A stretch of 64,000 nucleotides of DNA from Ephydatia muelleri (GCA_013339895.1 JABACO010000018.1:2348949-2412948); one strand, 5' to 3'; shown: positions 36,135 to 47,790, counted from the first letter of the stretch. Translations and numbers: made by a program. The notes: generated by a model not told the origin, from the letters alone.

Positions 36135-36510
36135 CTAGCAGCAAGGACACACTGTGTTTGATGCTGCTACCCGCTCCACCTTACACATTGTGCAGGTCAG
36201 CTTACTTGACAGAATGTTTAAACACACTTCACACTTCCAACTCATTCCGGACAGTCCTATTGGTTTAGCTTGGGTAGGGCTCATGTGAGAGGACTGGAGG
36301 AGGGGCAATCTTGCGTTCCTCATGACCCTTTGCACTGACATTGAATATTTTGCTGACAAAGCATACAGTATGCACCTTACACTCTTCATTTGTGCCGAAG
36401 GACGGATGAGTGCACAATTGGTGTGCACTGGTGCCCTAGCACTGGTGCCCTAGCATTGATAAATCTCTGCATTGAATGATGACAGTTGTGGCAGAAGCGT
36501 TCAGGGTGCA
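36135..36510 (-). pseudogene. RING-like zinc cluster fragment
   Basis: Minus-strand frame containing GLSGMSWKCEVCLNILSSKL and then TCTMCKVERVAASNTVCPCC before a stop. The Cys spacing parallels that in the remnant at 33,500, so this is a second, shorter copy of the same family. Upstream sequence (TLLPQLSSFNAEIYQC near 36,460) may belong to it but has stops. Confidence 0.45.
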
Positions 36511-36549
36511 TTTGAACTGTTATCAGTAAGGATGGATTTTGATGTTAAA

Positions 36550-38870
36550 TGCAATTTGCACATCAGCTGCAAATGTCATAGCACTCCTTTCTTTATCAGC
36601 CTTTGTTCACACACTCTGTAGGTAGTTGCTTCATGTCCTAATCAATGGTTCATGTGTTCATGCAATTACCACAACATGCAATTAACTATTCATAAGATAC
36701 ACTTGAGAGTTTTTCCTGAAGACAGACAATACAGCGCTAGATGTGGTCCGTCAAATCTTTTGCTGGCATGCTAGTCTTACCTCCTAATGTTGTGCATGAG
36801 GACCACAGTATCGGATCTTGTACCTGTCCTTCCAAAATTCGTGCCGCAGGGCGTTATACACACGGCTTGCACATACAGTTGGTACGCAATTTGAAGAGCG
36901 TGTGCTCATCAGGTGTTGTATTATACGTTACTTTGATGTACATTTTTTACTGCTGTTCTGAGATGTTGTGAGCTTTGAAACATAGGGTGTCTGTAATGAG
37001 GAATTATTTAGATAGGTATTGTAATTATAAACTTAGTTTCCAGCAGCATACTAAGGTTTTATCAAGCAGTCACAAGCAAATCAAGGTAAAGAAGCCACCT
37101 TATGTCAACAAAGCATATCTGATAGATAACCTCTAGCCAAGTGGTGAAGTTATTCATTACATAGCTAGCAGTCACCTGACCATCATAAAAAGCCATGACC
37201 TTAGCTTAGCATCAGTGATGTATATGGCTTCAACAATCAACAGTTTGGGCAGGCGTTATTCATATGCTTTGGAATAGGGGATTGTTATGTACTAGGGGGA
37301 TTTGTTATGCAGGCTCTTGCTAAATTTTTTATTCTTACTGTCAAAATGCCAGTGTAAACCTCCTGTCACATGCAAATATTGTCCCGTCATTTTCTCCTTG
37401 TTTTTTTTTTTAATTCCAGAGTGAACTCCCGCGGCCTGACAAGCTGGACAGTACGTATGCTTTGAACTCAACTTGTCATTAAACTGAGAGCACACACTAT
37501 ATGAAAGGAGATGTATATTGAAAGAGAAAGCACGTGGTCGCATCGATATCAAATATAATATAATAACCACATGATTGTACTAAGGTATTAAGGTTGTGAT
37601 GGTTCTCAACGACCCATTTCTCTACCTTTTTATATGACAACTGGCAAGCTCCTCGGCTCGTCGTGTCCGGACAATTGTCCTAATAAACAATAACTCTACC
37701 TGTACATTATTAAATTTTGACTAGAAATTGTCAGGTTGTCAAACATTAATGCGAGCCCTGCACATGGTACCGTTTAACTGCTTCTGAAAAAAGGGCACTG
37801 CATACAGTACATTTACATGACACACCAATGTGCAGGGTCCTTTCTCTTTCTTCACAAGCACAGTTACAATAGGGACTTACACCAAAAATCTTCTTACACA
37901 TCAGTATGTGGTTACCATTTGATTGCTGATATCATCAGGTGCCTGCACTACAGTGGGAAGGGAGGTGATTTACATGTGTAGCCTTACACTGTACATATGC
38001 CTTCATATAGATGTGGGTATTTCTGTTCTTATCTGTTCTCCCCCCCCCCCCCCCAGGTCACCTCACAGAGATCTAGATATGTAGGCCTAGATACTACACC
38101 AACGCCCAGGGTACTTTCGTTACGAGCACAGAGATACACCAGTAGATCCAAGGTGCCACGTGTAAATCAGCACACATAACAGGTAGCTACACCGGATATA
38201 TCTATGACTACGTGTACATGTATAGCATACCTTTGGGTGACTTTATGGTAGTACTCGTTCGAAGACTTCGTTAGTATTCCAGGGTACGCATAGCCTTCCC
38301 TTATTGCAATCTTTTGCCGAACAAGCAGGTTCAGACTCTGCCAGTATCATTGCATTTTAGCTGTCCGCTTCTTTTCCGGCTCTGCGCTACATCAATTACA
38401 TCACCGCTATATAACCAACGCCGCATGATGAGAGTGTTTCTTTCTTTTCTGGACAATAAGGTTGTTTGTGGCCATTAAACATTGGACAATACACAACACG
38501 CAGAAAATGGGACAATACTGTAGGTCTACGTGACTATGAATGTTAGCAGGGCCATAATATATGATGTATTCGTTTCAATATTTCGGAAAAACCCAATTTA
38601 CGGTATTCATCACAGTATGGGATATGGCAGCTTCAGAGCTCATTAACTTTTAAGCACAAACCTTCCACATCTGGCGCATGCGATGCACACAAAAAGTTAG
38701 GAAAACCTATGTACTTGCTTCAATAAACCAAATGCTGTTATAATGTTCATGCACTACGCGTTGCGCAACCAACGGTTCTTTTTAGAAGCGATCGGTTCCA
38801 TCATATTATTCTCCGATTCCGCTCTGATAAGTGGCCTTCGAAATCAACAGGGAAGAGTGCATTCACTGGT
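36550..38870. other. Intergenic stretch, no gene recognised
   Basis: About 2.3 kb without convincing exons or intact transposon ends. It has a poly-C run (38,041-38,054) and several short frames with no recognisable motif. Confidence 0.5.
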
Positions 38871-38929
38871 AAGTCACAGTAGCGGATCCAGGGGGGGGGG
38901 GGGGGGCACAAATGTCAATTTTCACCATA

Positions 38930-39402
<473 letters not shown>

Positions 39403-39859
39403 TATATGGTCCTAGTAAGACCATATATGGTGAAAATTGATAGTGAATAGATAGATGATTGATAGTTTCGTGATTCTCAGAGTACTGTGAAGATGCGCAG
39501 CACCACATGGTTGATTGGATTCGCTACCACCATGCTGGTTGTGGATTGATAGGCGAAAAGGGGGCAGAGTCAATTCATACCAAGTTTAACAGTCTCAACT
39601 GAATGTGCATTTAAATCAGTACATGACCCTGTTGAAAGGCAAAGGTGCATAAGGAAAGAGCACTACCTTTCTGTATCACCACAGATCCAAAGCGTCACCC
39701 TTCCACTACGTGGAAAAAGCACTCGATCCCCTCATCAATATTGTTTATAACAATAAAATTATTTATTGCTTGGATTTTTTTGCATGGATTGGGTTTTGCT
39801 GCTTGGATTTCATTTGCTGTTTGGATTTTAGTTCCGCGAGTCATGCTGTTTTAATTCTA

Positions 39860-39868
39860 GATATATAG
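39860..39868. repeat. Target-site duplication, left (GATATATAG)
   Basis: Nine bases GATATATAG immediately before the left terminal inverted repeat, identical to 42,985-42,993 immediately after the right one. Confidence 0.9.
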
Positions 39869-40026
39869 TAGCCTCGTCCCCAGGCCCTATTTTTATATTA
39901 AAGTTAGCGGGGACAAAAAATAGGGCCTGGTATCCATTGTCAAGGTCTTGGTGCGCATGCGCTAGCCATTCTCCAGAATCTGGAGATTCGTGCACTGTTG
40001 TAATTTGGTTTGTAATCCTTTCCGTA
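39869..40026. repeat. Left terminal inverted repeat of RecQ element
   Basis: 158 bases. Contains an internal hairpin: CCAGGCCCTATTTTT near the tip pairs with AAAAAATAGGGCCTGG about 20 bases inward. The gene ATG lies 20 bases after its inner end. Confidence 0.92.
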
Positions 40027-40045
40027 TACCTAGTCTAATCGAGTG

Positions 40046-41485
40046 ATGGCGTATTCAGCCGAGTTCTGTGAAGCGGTAGCTTATTCTCTACGGTGTGTTC
40101 ACCAGGAAAGCCTAGTACTCAAGGCCAAGCAGGAGGAAGCACTTTTCCATCTGTACAATTGTCGGGATGTGTTCGCTTGGTTTCCTACTGGGTACGGGAA
40201 GTCAATTTGCTACCAGCTGTTACCGTTCATGTTCGACTTCAAACTAAAGCGCACCACTGCTCCACAAGATCAACGTAGTTCAGTCCTAGTGATTTCTCCA
40301 CTAGTTTCCCTGATGGTCGACCAAGTTTCTGGTCTACAGAAGAGAGGTGTTAATGCTGCAATACTCTCTGGAAACAAGGGTAAGTATTCCTATGTTTAAA
40401 AATAAAATTTCGATGCCAATGTGTCATGAGGTTTTCTTCTTATTTGTGCAGATGTGGACAAGGAACTAATTGCCAGTGAGAGGCAAGTGTCTCTTGGTCA
40501 TTTTCAGCTCCTGTACAGTGCTCCTGAGGCCATTCTTGGTACAGACACCTTGTGGAGACAACTTCTTGTCTGTCCTCCTCTGTCAGTTAGCATTGTGGCA
40601 GTAGCTGTTGATGAAGCACACTGTGTCTTCAAGTGGTAAGTAGCTTGAGTAAAAATAAAAAACAACTCAATGTTTCCACCATGTAGGAGCAAAGACTTTC
40701 GCCCTTCGTTTGGTGCACTGAAAGACCTAAGGGCTTTTATGCCACCTGGTGTTCCAATGCTTGCAACTACTGCTACAGTAACTGTGAGAATGAGGGAGTA
40801 CATCATTGAAAAGCTAGACATGGGAGGTTGTTTCATTGTGTATGAGTCTCCTAACAAGCCAAACATCTGCTACGAGGTGACTCTAAAGAAAACCATTGAG
40901 GAGGACTTTGAATGTATCATCAGGGATGTAGCTGCAAATAAGGTCAAAGCCCAGAGGGTTGTAGTGTACTGCCAATCTCTGGATATGTGTGCATCTCTGT
41001 ATGCTCACTTTCTCCATGTTCTACAAGACGCTAGCTACTATCCTTCAGATGCTGAACACATCAGTGACAACCGCCTATTTGCCATGTTCCACTCTTGTAC
41101 TGATGAACACAACAAGAGGGTGGTTATGTCCAGTCTAAGAGAGAGTGATAGTGTCTTACGAGTAGTGTTTGCAACAATGGCACTTGGTATGGGGGTTGAC
41201 TTCAAGAGCTTAGGCTACATTATCCACTATGGTGCTCCTCGTTCTCTTGAGGACTACATCCAGGAGAGTGGCAGAGCTGGCAGAGATCACCAACAGTCTG
41301 TGTCCAGAATTTATTGGAAACCATGTGAAGCTCCTGTGTATGCAAACCAGAGTGTCCATCGTTACAAGGAATTGAAGGACGTCAGAGACTATCTAGAGAA
41401 TACTGAGCATTGTCGCAGGTTTATGTTGCTGAAGTACTTTGACCCAGCTGTGGCCATGATACATAGGACTGCACCCCACACATAA
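40046..41485 (+). CDS. RecQ-family ATP-dependent DNA helicase, C-terminally truncated
   Basis: Three exons with in-phase GT-AG borders: 40,046-40,379, 40,452-40,635 and 40,687-41,485, giving 438 residues. The motifs of a superfamily 2 RecQ helicase are in order: Walker A (WFPTGYGKSICYQ), Ia (VLVISPLVSLMVDQ), DEAH box (VAVDEAHCVFKWSKDFRPSF), III (MLATTATVTVRM), IV (RVVVYCQSLDMC), V-VI (FATMALGMGVDF, YIQESGRAGRDHQQS). It should unwind DNA with ATP. The zinc-binding domain starts (HCRRFMLLKYFD), but the paired cysteines expected after it are missing and the frame ends in unrelated residues (AMIHRTAPHT). The ATG at 40,046 is the first in frame and lies just inside the TIR. Being inside a transposon, it is likely an element gene, not a host repair gene. 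Confidence 0.88.
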
Positions 41486-42721
41486 CTCTGTTGCGCTCCT
41501 TCAAGAGTATGGCCACTGCTGTGCACAAGCCTGGGTACTGTGCTTCCCCTTTCTTGTGCTTGTTCCTGCTGGCTGAGTGTTGTGTCACTACACAGTTATT
41601 CATAATGCTGAATAGAGTTGGCGCCTTGCTGCTAATTTCTGAAATAGCTTGAGTCCATGTGAATTTCTCAGTCTGCTCGAGGGACATATGGCGGAACAGT
41701 GATACTGGCTGTGCGTTCTTTTTGCACAACAAGGAGCACTCATCATTCACCATTCGGGATACTTTGGACACAGCCTCCTGTCTGAGATGAGGATTGGCAA
41801 AAAAAGCTCTGCAAATAGACTTCATGTTGCCACCAGCCAATGCCTTGACAATCTTTAGATATTGTGGACTCACAACTGTGATCACATCAGCACCATTTCG
41901 AGGTGAGTACACAGAAATCTGTATACATTGTGCTCAATAAGTATTGAGAACATTATAGTTTATAAAATATTCACCTTAACTGATGTAGGAGCAGCCATAG
42001 CACCTTCAGTTGTGTTATCACATGGTTCCAACACTATTAAGCTTGCTTCTGTAACTATGATGCATGTAAATTTGGTTGATGAATTTATGTATACAGCTTA
42101 CCTTCAGCAGAATTCTGAGATACATTTGGGGCACCAATCACATGTAGCTCTTGGTCTCCTGGGCCATCTGTAGTACCTGGTACCTGATCATTGATACTGT
42201 CACTCAGTGGCTCAGTGCAATTATCAGTCTGCGCTGTGTAAGCATAAATAAATCAAGTGTGGTACATTATATTTTTTATTTCCCTTACAGATATGGCAAT
42301 CAAGATAAGTAAGTCTTCTTCCAGTGCGCTCAGGAGTCAGACGCTTGGCCACAGGTCTACACTGGCTAGTGTGAGGAGATGCCTCAGGGCCACTGGTGTC
42401 CTTGGTTCTTTTTCGTGTGATCTGCCCTTGTGAACCCATGGTATCACCAGTGCCAGAGCCAGAGGGTGAGGCTTTATTCTTCTCATAACTAGCCTTGGCT
42501 GTTCTTATAAATGACTCTGCTGACAAAAGTTTCCTATTGCAGATCCCGCAGATGAACTTAGTCAAACCATCATCTGGAGCCACTGGGACATCAGCAACCT
42601 TGCTGAGCCTTTCTGCAAGACCTGAATTCAAAGATTTTGTAGAAAAGAGTGCTACACAGTGTGTGGGGGGAACAACACTGCCACAAATCCTGCAAGACTT
42701 TGACTCTTTCCTTGTCTCCAT
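41421..42721 (-). CDS. Element-encoded protein with ZAD-like zinc finger, C-terminally truncated
   Basis: Convergent to the helicase. Likely exons: 42,721 to about 42,255; 42,236-42,103 (TDNCTEPLSDSINDQVPG); about 42,050-41,985 (EPCDNTTEGAMAAPTS); about 41,925-41,421. The N-terminus has paired cysteines (CRICGSVVPPTHC about residue 10 and FICGICNRKLLSAE about residue 58), spaced like a ZAD/THAP-type treble-clef finger. A basic Ser/Pro/Thr linker follows. The last exon has a helical domain (KFTWTQAISEISSKAPTLFS, then CTAVAILLKERNRVMCGVQ) that I associate, from memory, with transposon proteins annotated as DUF6589 in animals. After SYVS the frame enters unrelated residues and stops. A DNA-binding transposase-like role is inferred only. 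Confidence 0.6.
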
Positions 42722-42836
42722 TTCTTAGCATTGATTTTGTTATATTTCGAAATGGAGCGCTATACGCAAATCCACGGGCGACGAACATACGACGGTCTGA
42801 GACGAGGTAACGCTTACGCGGAGAACCGAATTATTT

Positions 42837-42984
42837 TACGGAAAGGATTACAAACCAAATTACAACAGTGCACGAATCTCCAGATTCTGGAGAATGGCTA
42901 GCGCATGCGCACCAAGACCTTGACAATGGATACCAGGCCCTATTTTTTACTTTAATATAAAAATAGGGCCTGGGGACGAGGCTA
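42837..42984. repeat. Right terminal inverted repeat of RecQ element
   Basis: 148 bases, reverse complement of 39,869-40,026 lacking the 10-base insertion. Followed at once by the second GATATATAG. Confidence 0.92.
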
Positions 42985-43052
42985 GATATATAGATGCTCA
43001 GTGCAATTGCCTTTAGCTTTCTAGTGTACTATCGTTTCCTCCCGAGTTCTGA

Positions 43053-43060
43053 CTTCTGAG
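43053..43060. repeat. Target-site duplication, outer hAT-type element (left)
   Basis: CTTCTGAG directly before CAGGGCTGCC; the partner is 45,542-45,549, directly after GGCAGCACTG. Confidence 0.9.
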
Positions 43061-43562
43061 CAGGGCTGCCGCGATATATCGCGATATACGATATATCGCG
43101 ATGCGCGATATCGCGATACAAATGTGCACGGGAATAGACGGAGTAGCACGGGGATAGACATAAATATACAAGATTAGAAGTAATTTACTAAGATTCAGCA
43201 GATGCAATTAGTACCATACACATGCATGCATACTGATACTGTTGCGCAGTGCGTACTGTGCATGCATGCAGCGGCAAAATCCAATCACGTGCCATTGCAT
43301 TAATTATATTATGCATAAGGAATTTGCATTTAGCTGTTCTGGTAAGAGCGCCTCCATCGTTTATTCGCAATCTTGGAAATGAAGTCTCTAAACTCTGCCT
43401 GCGGTGGCAGAAGTTCATAACCTTAGCGGCCCCGCGGGTTGCAACTTAGTCATCACAGATTCCTTGTAACTTTATCAGAGACGGTCCAGAACCGCGGAAC
43501 ACCCTGAATCTGAGCTTGAGCATGAACTAGTGGTATACTGCTGGTGGGGGTGCAGTACTGAA

Positions 43563-44838
43563 CAGTGCTGCCGCGATATGGTCTGTAACCGATATCGTCT
43601 ATATCGCGATATATCGCGATATGAGCGAAATATCGCGATATTGTATCGCGATATTGTACATGTAAATATTTATTAACCGATCACATGTTCATTGCAATTT
43701 TCAACGGTTTAGTTATATGGCTGCGTCCCAAGGAACCGACAGATAAACCGTCCTTTCATGCTGTAGGCAATAAAGAGTAGGCACTAGCTGACCGCAAAAT
43801 GTTTGTTATTTTTAAAAGACAAATGTAATACCCGGCGTGGGAACATTTTGGGTGGCACAAAATAGCGATAACGGGTCATGCATGCGGGTGTCCAAAAAGG
43901 GCAACTGAATATGTGGCATCACCATGCATGCATGTTGCTACAGAAGGCCGCAAAATGTAAGTCCTATACGTGTATAAATATATATCATATGCCCGTGTAC
44001 CCCTGCATGCCATTTTAATATTAAGTTTGCCAAATATATGTTAACTTGACGATCTTATCGTATCTAGCTTGTTCTTTCCAACTTTGCCCACTGTTGCCTG
44101 TTGTTTTCAGTTCTGCATAAAATGTTGCCCGTTGTTTCAGTACATGTTGCCTGTTGTTTCAGTCTGTTCTGCATGTAACACGTTGCCTGTTTTTTCAGTT
44201 CCGCATAACATGCTGCCTGTTGTTTCAGTCCGTTCTGCATGTAACATGTTGCCTGTTTTTTCAGATCCGCATAACATGTTGCCTGTTGTTTCAGCCAGTT
44301 CCTCATAACATGTTGCCTGTTGTTCAGTACTGCACCCCCACCAGCAGTATACCACTAGTCCATGCTCAAGCTCAGATACAGGGTGTTCCGCGGTTCTGGA
44401 CCGACGTCTCTGACAAAATTACAAGGAATCTGTGATGACTAAGTTGCAACCCGCGGGGCCGCTAAGGTTATGAACTTCTGCCACCGCAGGCAGAGTTTAG
44501 AGACTTCATTTCCAAGATTGCGAATAAACGATGGAGGCGCTCTTACCAGAACAGCTAAATGCAAATTCCTTATGCATAATATAATTAATGCAATGGCACG
44601 TGATTGGATTTTGCCGCTGCATGCGCAACAGTATCAGTATGCATGCATGTGTATGGTACTAATTGCATCTGCTGAATCTTAGTAAATTACTTCTAATATT
44701 GTATATTTATGTCTATCCCCGTGCTACTCCGTCTATTCCCGTGCACATTTGTATCGCGATATCGCGATTTATCGCGTATCGCGATAAATATAAAATATCG
44801 CGATATATCGTATATCGCGATATATCGCGGCAGCCCTG
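43563..44838. mobile_element. hAT-type non-autonomous element (inner, inverted self-insertion)
   Basis: Starts CAGTGCTGCCGCGATATGGT and ends with the complement of CAGGGCTGCCGCG, i.e. the same element in reverse. It is flanked by an exact 8-bp duplication GTACTGAA (43,555-43,562 and 44,839-44,846). The same 8-mer occurs, inverted, at the corresponding internal site of the inner copy itself (TTCAGTAC near 44,326), showing the uninterrupted target. Confidence 0.92.
44090..44340. repeat. TGTTGCCTGTTGTTTCAG minisatellite
   Basis: Seven or more degenerate copies of TGTTGCCTGTTGTTTCAG with inserts such as TTCTGCATGTAACA. It is internal to the hAT-type element; the inverted array is at 44,848-45,015. 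Confidence 0.9.
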
Positions 44839-45839
44839 GTACTGAACAACAGGCAACATGTTATGAGGAACGGACTGAAACAACAGGCAACATGTTATGC
44901 GGAACTGAAAAAACAGGCAACGTGTTACATGCAGAACGGACTGAAACAACAGGCAACATGTACTGAAACAACGGGCAACATTTTATGCAGAACTGAAAAC
45001 AACAGGCAACAATGGGCAAAGTTGGAAAGAACAAGCTAGATACGATAAGATCGTCAAGTTAACATATATTTGGCAAACTTAATATTAAAATGGCATGCAG
45101 GGGTACACGGGCATATGATATATATTTATACACGTATAGGACTTACATTTTGCGGCCTTCTGTAGCAACATGCATGCATGGTGATGCCACATATTCAGTT
45201 GCCCTTTTTGGACACCCGCATGCATGACCCGTTATCGCTATTTTGTGCCACCCAAAATGTTCCCACGCCGGGTATTACATTTGTCTTTTTAAAAATAACA
45301 AACATTTTGCGGTCAGCTAGTGCCTACTCTTTATTGCCTACAGCATGAAAGGACGGTTTATCTGTCGGTTCCTTGGGACGCAGCCATATAACTAAACCGT
45401 TGAAAATTGCAATGAACATGTGATCGGTTATTAAATATTTACATGTACAATATCGCGATACAATATCGCGATATTTCGCTCATATCGCGATATATCGCAA
45501 TATAGACGATATCGGTTACTGACCATATCGCGGCAGCACTGCTTCTGAGTCAATGTCTTGCTGGGTTTGGCCTGAGTCCTGCCGCTGAACAGACTGATCG
45601 ACCTGAAGAAACACTAGTAATTGATTGTGCAGATTCTGCGGAAGTTTCAGAAGAACCAGCTAGGGAGATGCTGTGCCTAATCACAAAACATAAACTCTGA
45701 ATACATTTTTACTATGACGCAAGTCACTTCACAAGTGCGAATTTCAACTGCATTCAATGCATTCTGCATGCTGCAGTCGTGTACTGCTACCAAAGATATC
45801 CTTGGGGTGGCAAACAGGAGCGCGAGGGACAGCATAGAA

Positions 45840-46030
45840 GGCGCTATATGCTGGAACCACAAACCAACTGGCACGTTAATGACGTCATTCAATGGTCATG
45901 AAGCTTTCCCCTCTGCTAACCCTAAATTATTTAGCCATTCCGGCGTCCAGTGCTCCCTCTGAAAGGGTATTTTCTCAGCTAAAGCTCGTAATCGATCGCA
46001 GAAATGGCGAATGGATGCTGGCAGAGTGAA
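45840..46030 (+). pseudogene. hAT transposase C-terminal dimerisation domain remnant
   Basis: In one frame the sequence reads PLLTLNYLAIPASSAPSERV followed by FSQLKLVIDRR, the hallmark of the hAT dimerisation region (YLAIPASSAPSERVFS). Upstream coding is broken by stops and frame changes, so only the last part of a transposase survives. It lies about 300 bases from the outer hAT-type element but need not be its source. Confidence 0.75.
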
Positions 46031-46168
46031 AAGAGTAATTTTTTTGCGGCCCGGTGTAACAAACCTTATAAAATATAAACACGATGTTATTAATTTGTGC
46101 TGTTAGTTTGGACCGGATATCGACAGGGACCCGTTTGAATCCAGGCGGCCACCCGTCAAACAGCCAAC

Positions 46169-46195
46169 GTGACCGTATTGGTATAATACGGTCAC
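46169..46195. repeat. 27-bp hairpin
   Basis: GTGACCGTATT and AATACGGTCAC flank GGTAT, a perfect 11-bp stem. Position within a transposon end is possible. About 46,080-46,700 otherwise holds nothing recognised. Confidence 0.7.
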
Positions 46196-46732
46196 TGTTC
46201 GTCCGTAAATGCGACCGGGGCGATCTGGTAACGGTTAGCCGTGAACGTTAGCTGACCGCTGCATCACTGATGTCGATTGTCCGGTGCGTCATTTTATTTT
46301 GTGAGACAGTGCTTACGAATCGGATTCGTAGGCGGTATACTGTCCCGCGCGCTTCCTAAATGATGGAATAGTTTCGTATTGTTGTTCGTTAAGGCAGAAC
46401 TTTTCCAATAGAATGTTGGGTATGGTAATTTTGTGAGACAGTGTAATTTTCGTCTTGCAAGTTAGATCGCTGTTCCTTTCTATCAATCTCTTGTTTTGTT
46501 GTTGTTATGGAAGAGCAGATGCTCTGCTGTTTTATCATGTTTGGAAGAATTCATCATGAGTGAATTATACTCTCGCAAGGCAGGAGCAGCTTGCTATTGG
46601 CTATTGGATATTCATTACACCATTAATTGCATTCCATTAATTAAATAGACAATTTATGTTCAGGTTTGACTGCCCAACATTGTGAGCACCATTGATTAGC
46701 CTGGCCATGCAGTAATTTTATGTGTTTTTTGC

Positions 46733-47790
46733 AGCTACACGTAAGGCCAGCATTATCAACTGGATGTGCAAACTATACAAAATCTGTATGCCTGCAAGTG
46801 TTAAATCAAACTTAAAATGAACAAAAGAACAACAACCACATTTCCATTTCAGCAAGCATAGACCAGGAGGCCAATGAGAACACTGCACAAGTCATTAAGA
46901 CTGGCCTTTCTCTACTGGAGCTTCTCAAACATGTGTATCGTCCCTGATACCATTCACTCTGTGTGGTGCCAATGCAACGGTCAGCAGACAGCAATGTATT
47001 GACATTAGTACAGTTCTGTGCAGAGATGAATGGCAGAGGGCATTGAGCATTCCAGGTATAAAAAGGATTGTATTCCAAATTGTGAAAGTCTTCCTCCATA
47101 ACAGGAAAAAGTGTGTTTATATACATTTCCATTTTAATTTAACAAAGTTATTTTTTCATCTATCCCTGATCAGAAACAGTCGCTTTGTTTCATAGTGATT
47201 TAAAGGCAACCAATCCAGTACGGGTGAACTGCAGTGACCAGTTTGTCTTGAGAAATGGAACATGTCAACCACTGTGTGACAAACTGAAGTTATATTCAAA
47301 TGAACTTTCAAATACTGATTTTGTGGTTGAAATCTTAGTAGCATTTGCAGGAGGAATCTTTGGAGTCTTGCTAATTACATCTTCCTGCATATGGTGAAAG
47401 AAAACGTAATATTCCTACCATGCATCAATATTGTTGCAGAATTTATTGTCTTCATTCAGGTTTGTGTTCCCTTCAATAATCATTCTATACATGGCAATAA
47501 CTATTGTGATACTAGGTAAGAACATTATGAACAGAGACACTGAATCTCAGCTTGTAGCAGTTAACAGTTATTATTACGAGTATTTAATTATCTGCATACA
47601 GTTGTGTTTATTTTAGTCTCATCATTGATGGATCGCAAGATATTATTCTGCAGCAGTCAGTACCTCACAGAGGCTTTGGAGATGCCAACAGCATACTGTC
47701 CAGTCTTCGGAATCTGGGTCGAAAGGTCAAGAAAAGTGGAGCTTGCCATGTATCCTGTAGTTTTATACCCTCGTCGCCAGTGTAGTATAT
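46733..47790 (+). pseudogene. CRD/7TM receptor, broken upstream copy
   Basis: Partial tandem duplicate of the gene at 54,039-56,339. Shared blocks: SASIDQEANENTAQVIKTGL near 46,855; VNCSDQFVLRNGTCQPLCDK near 47,225; FPSIIILYMAITIVILG near 47,470; YLTEALEMPTAYC near 47,660. It is disrupted by loss of one T (CTACTGGAGC versus CTACTTGGAGC), a deletion of about 22 bases in the Cys-rich part, and a TGA in the first membrane helix exon (IW-stop-KK). It ends after the fourth block; the later helices are missing. Confidence 0.8.

Larger units (their letters stand above)
39869..42984. mobile_element. 3.1-kb TIR transposon carrying a RecQ-like helicase and a convergent zinc-finger gene
   Basis: Left terminal inverted repeat 39,869-40,026 and right 42,837-42,984 start TAGCCTCGTCCCCAGG and match along their whole length except for a 10-base insertion in the left. 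A perfect 9-bp direct repeat, GATATATAG, flanks the element. Inside are a plus-strand RecQ-type helicase (three exons) and a minus-strand gene (about four exons) that meet tail to tail near 41,421-41,485. Neither encodes a recognised complete transposase. Both proteins appear truncated at their C-termini at the meeting point, as expected if an internal deletion removed the middle of a larger element. The superfamily is not assigned. Confidence 0.9.
43061..45541. mobile_element. hAT-type non-autonomous element (outer copy)
   Basis: Starts CAGGGCTGCCGCGATATATC and ends with the complement of CAGTGCTGCCGCGATATGGT, flanked by an exact 8-bp duplication CTTCTGAG. CAGNG ends and 8-bp duplications are the hAT signature. 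Ends are rich in TATCGCGATA repeats. Removing the insertion inside it leaves about 1.2 kb with no coding capacity. It is interrupted by a second, inverted copy of itself. Confidence 0.9.

Noticed and set aside
40504..40866. Minus-strand frame opposite the helicase
   Set aside because: Antisense shadow of conserved helicase exons.
44064..44966. Gln/Thr/Cys-rich frames in 44-45 kb
   Set aside because: They read a minisatellite inside the non-autonomous hAT-type element; mirrored copies appear in the inverted unit.
43061..45541. Interpreting 43-45.5 kb as a CRISPR-like or regulatory palindrome array
   Set aside because: The structure is fully explained by one hAT-type element inserted into another copy, with exact target duplications.
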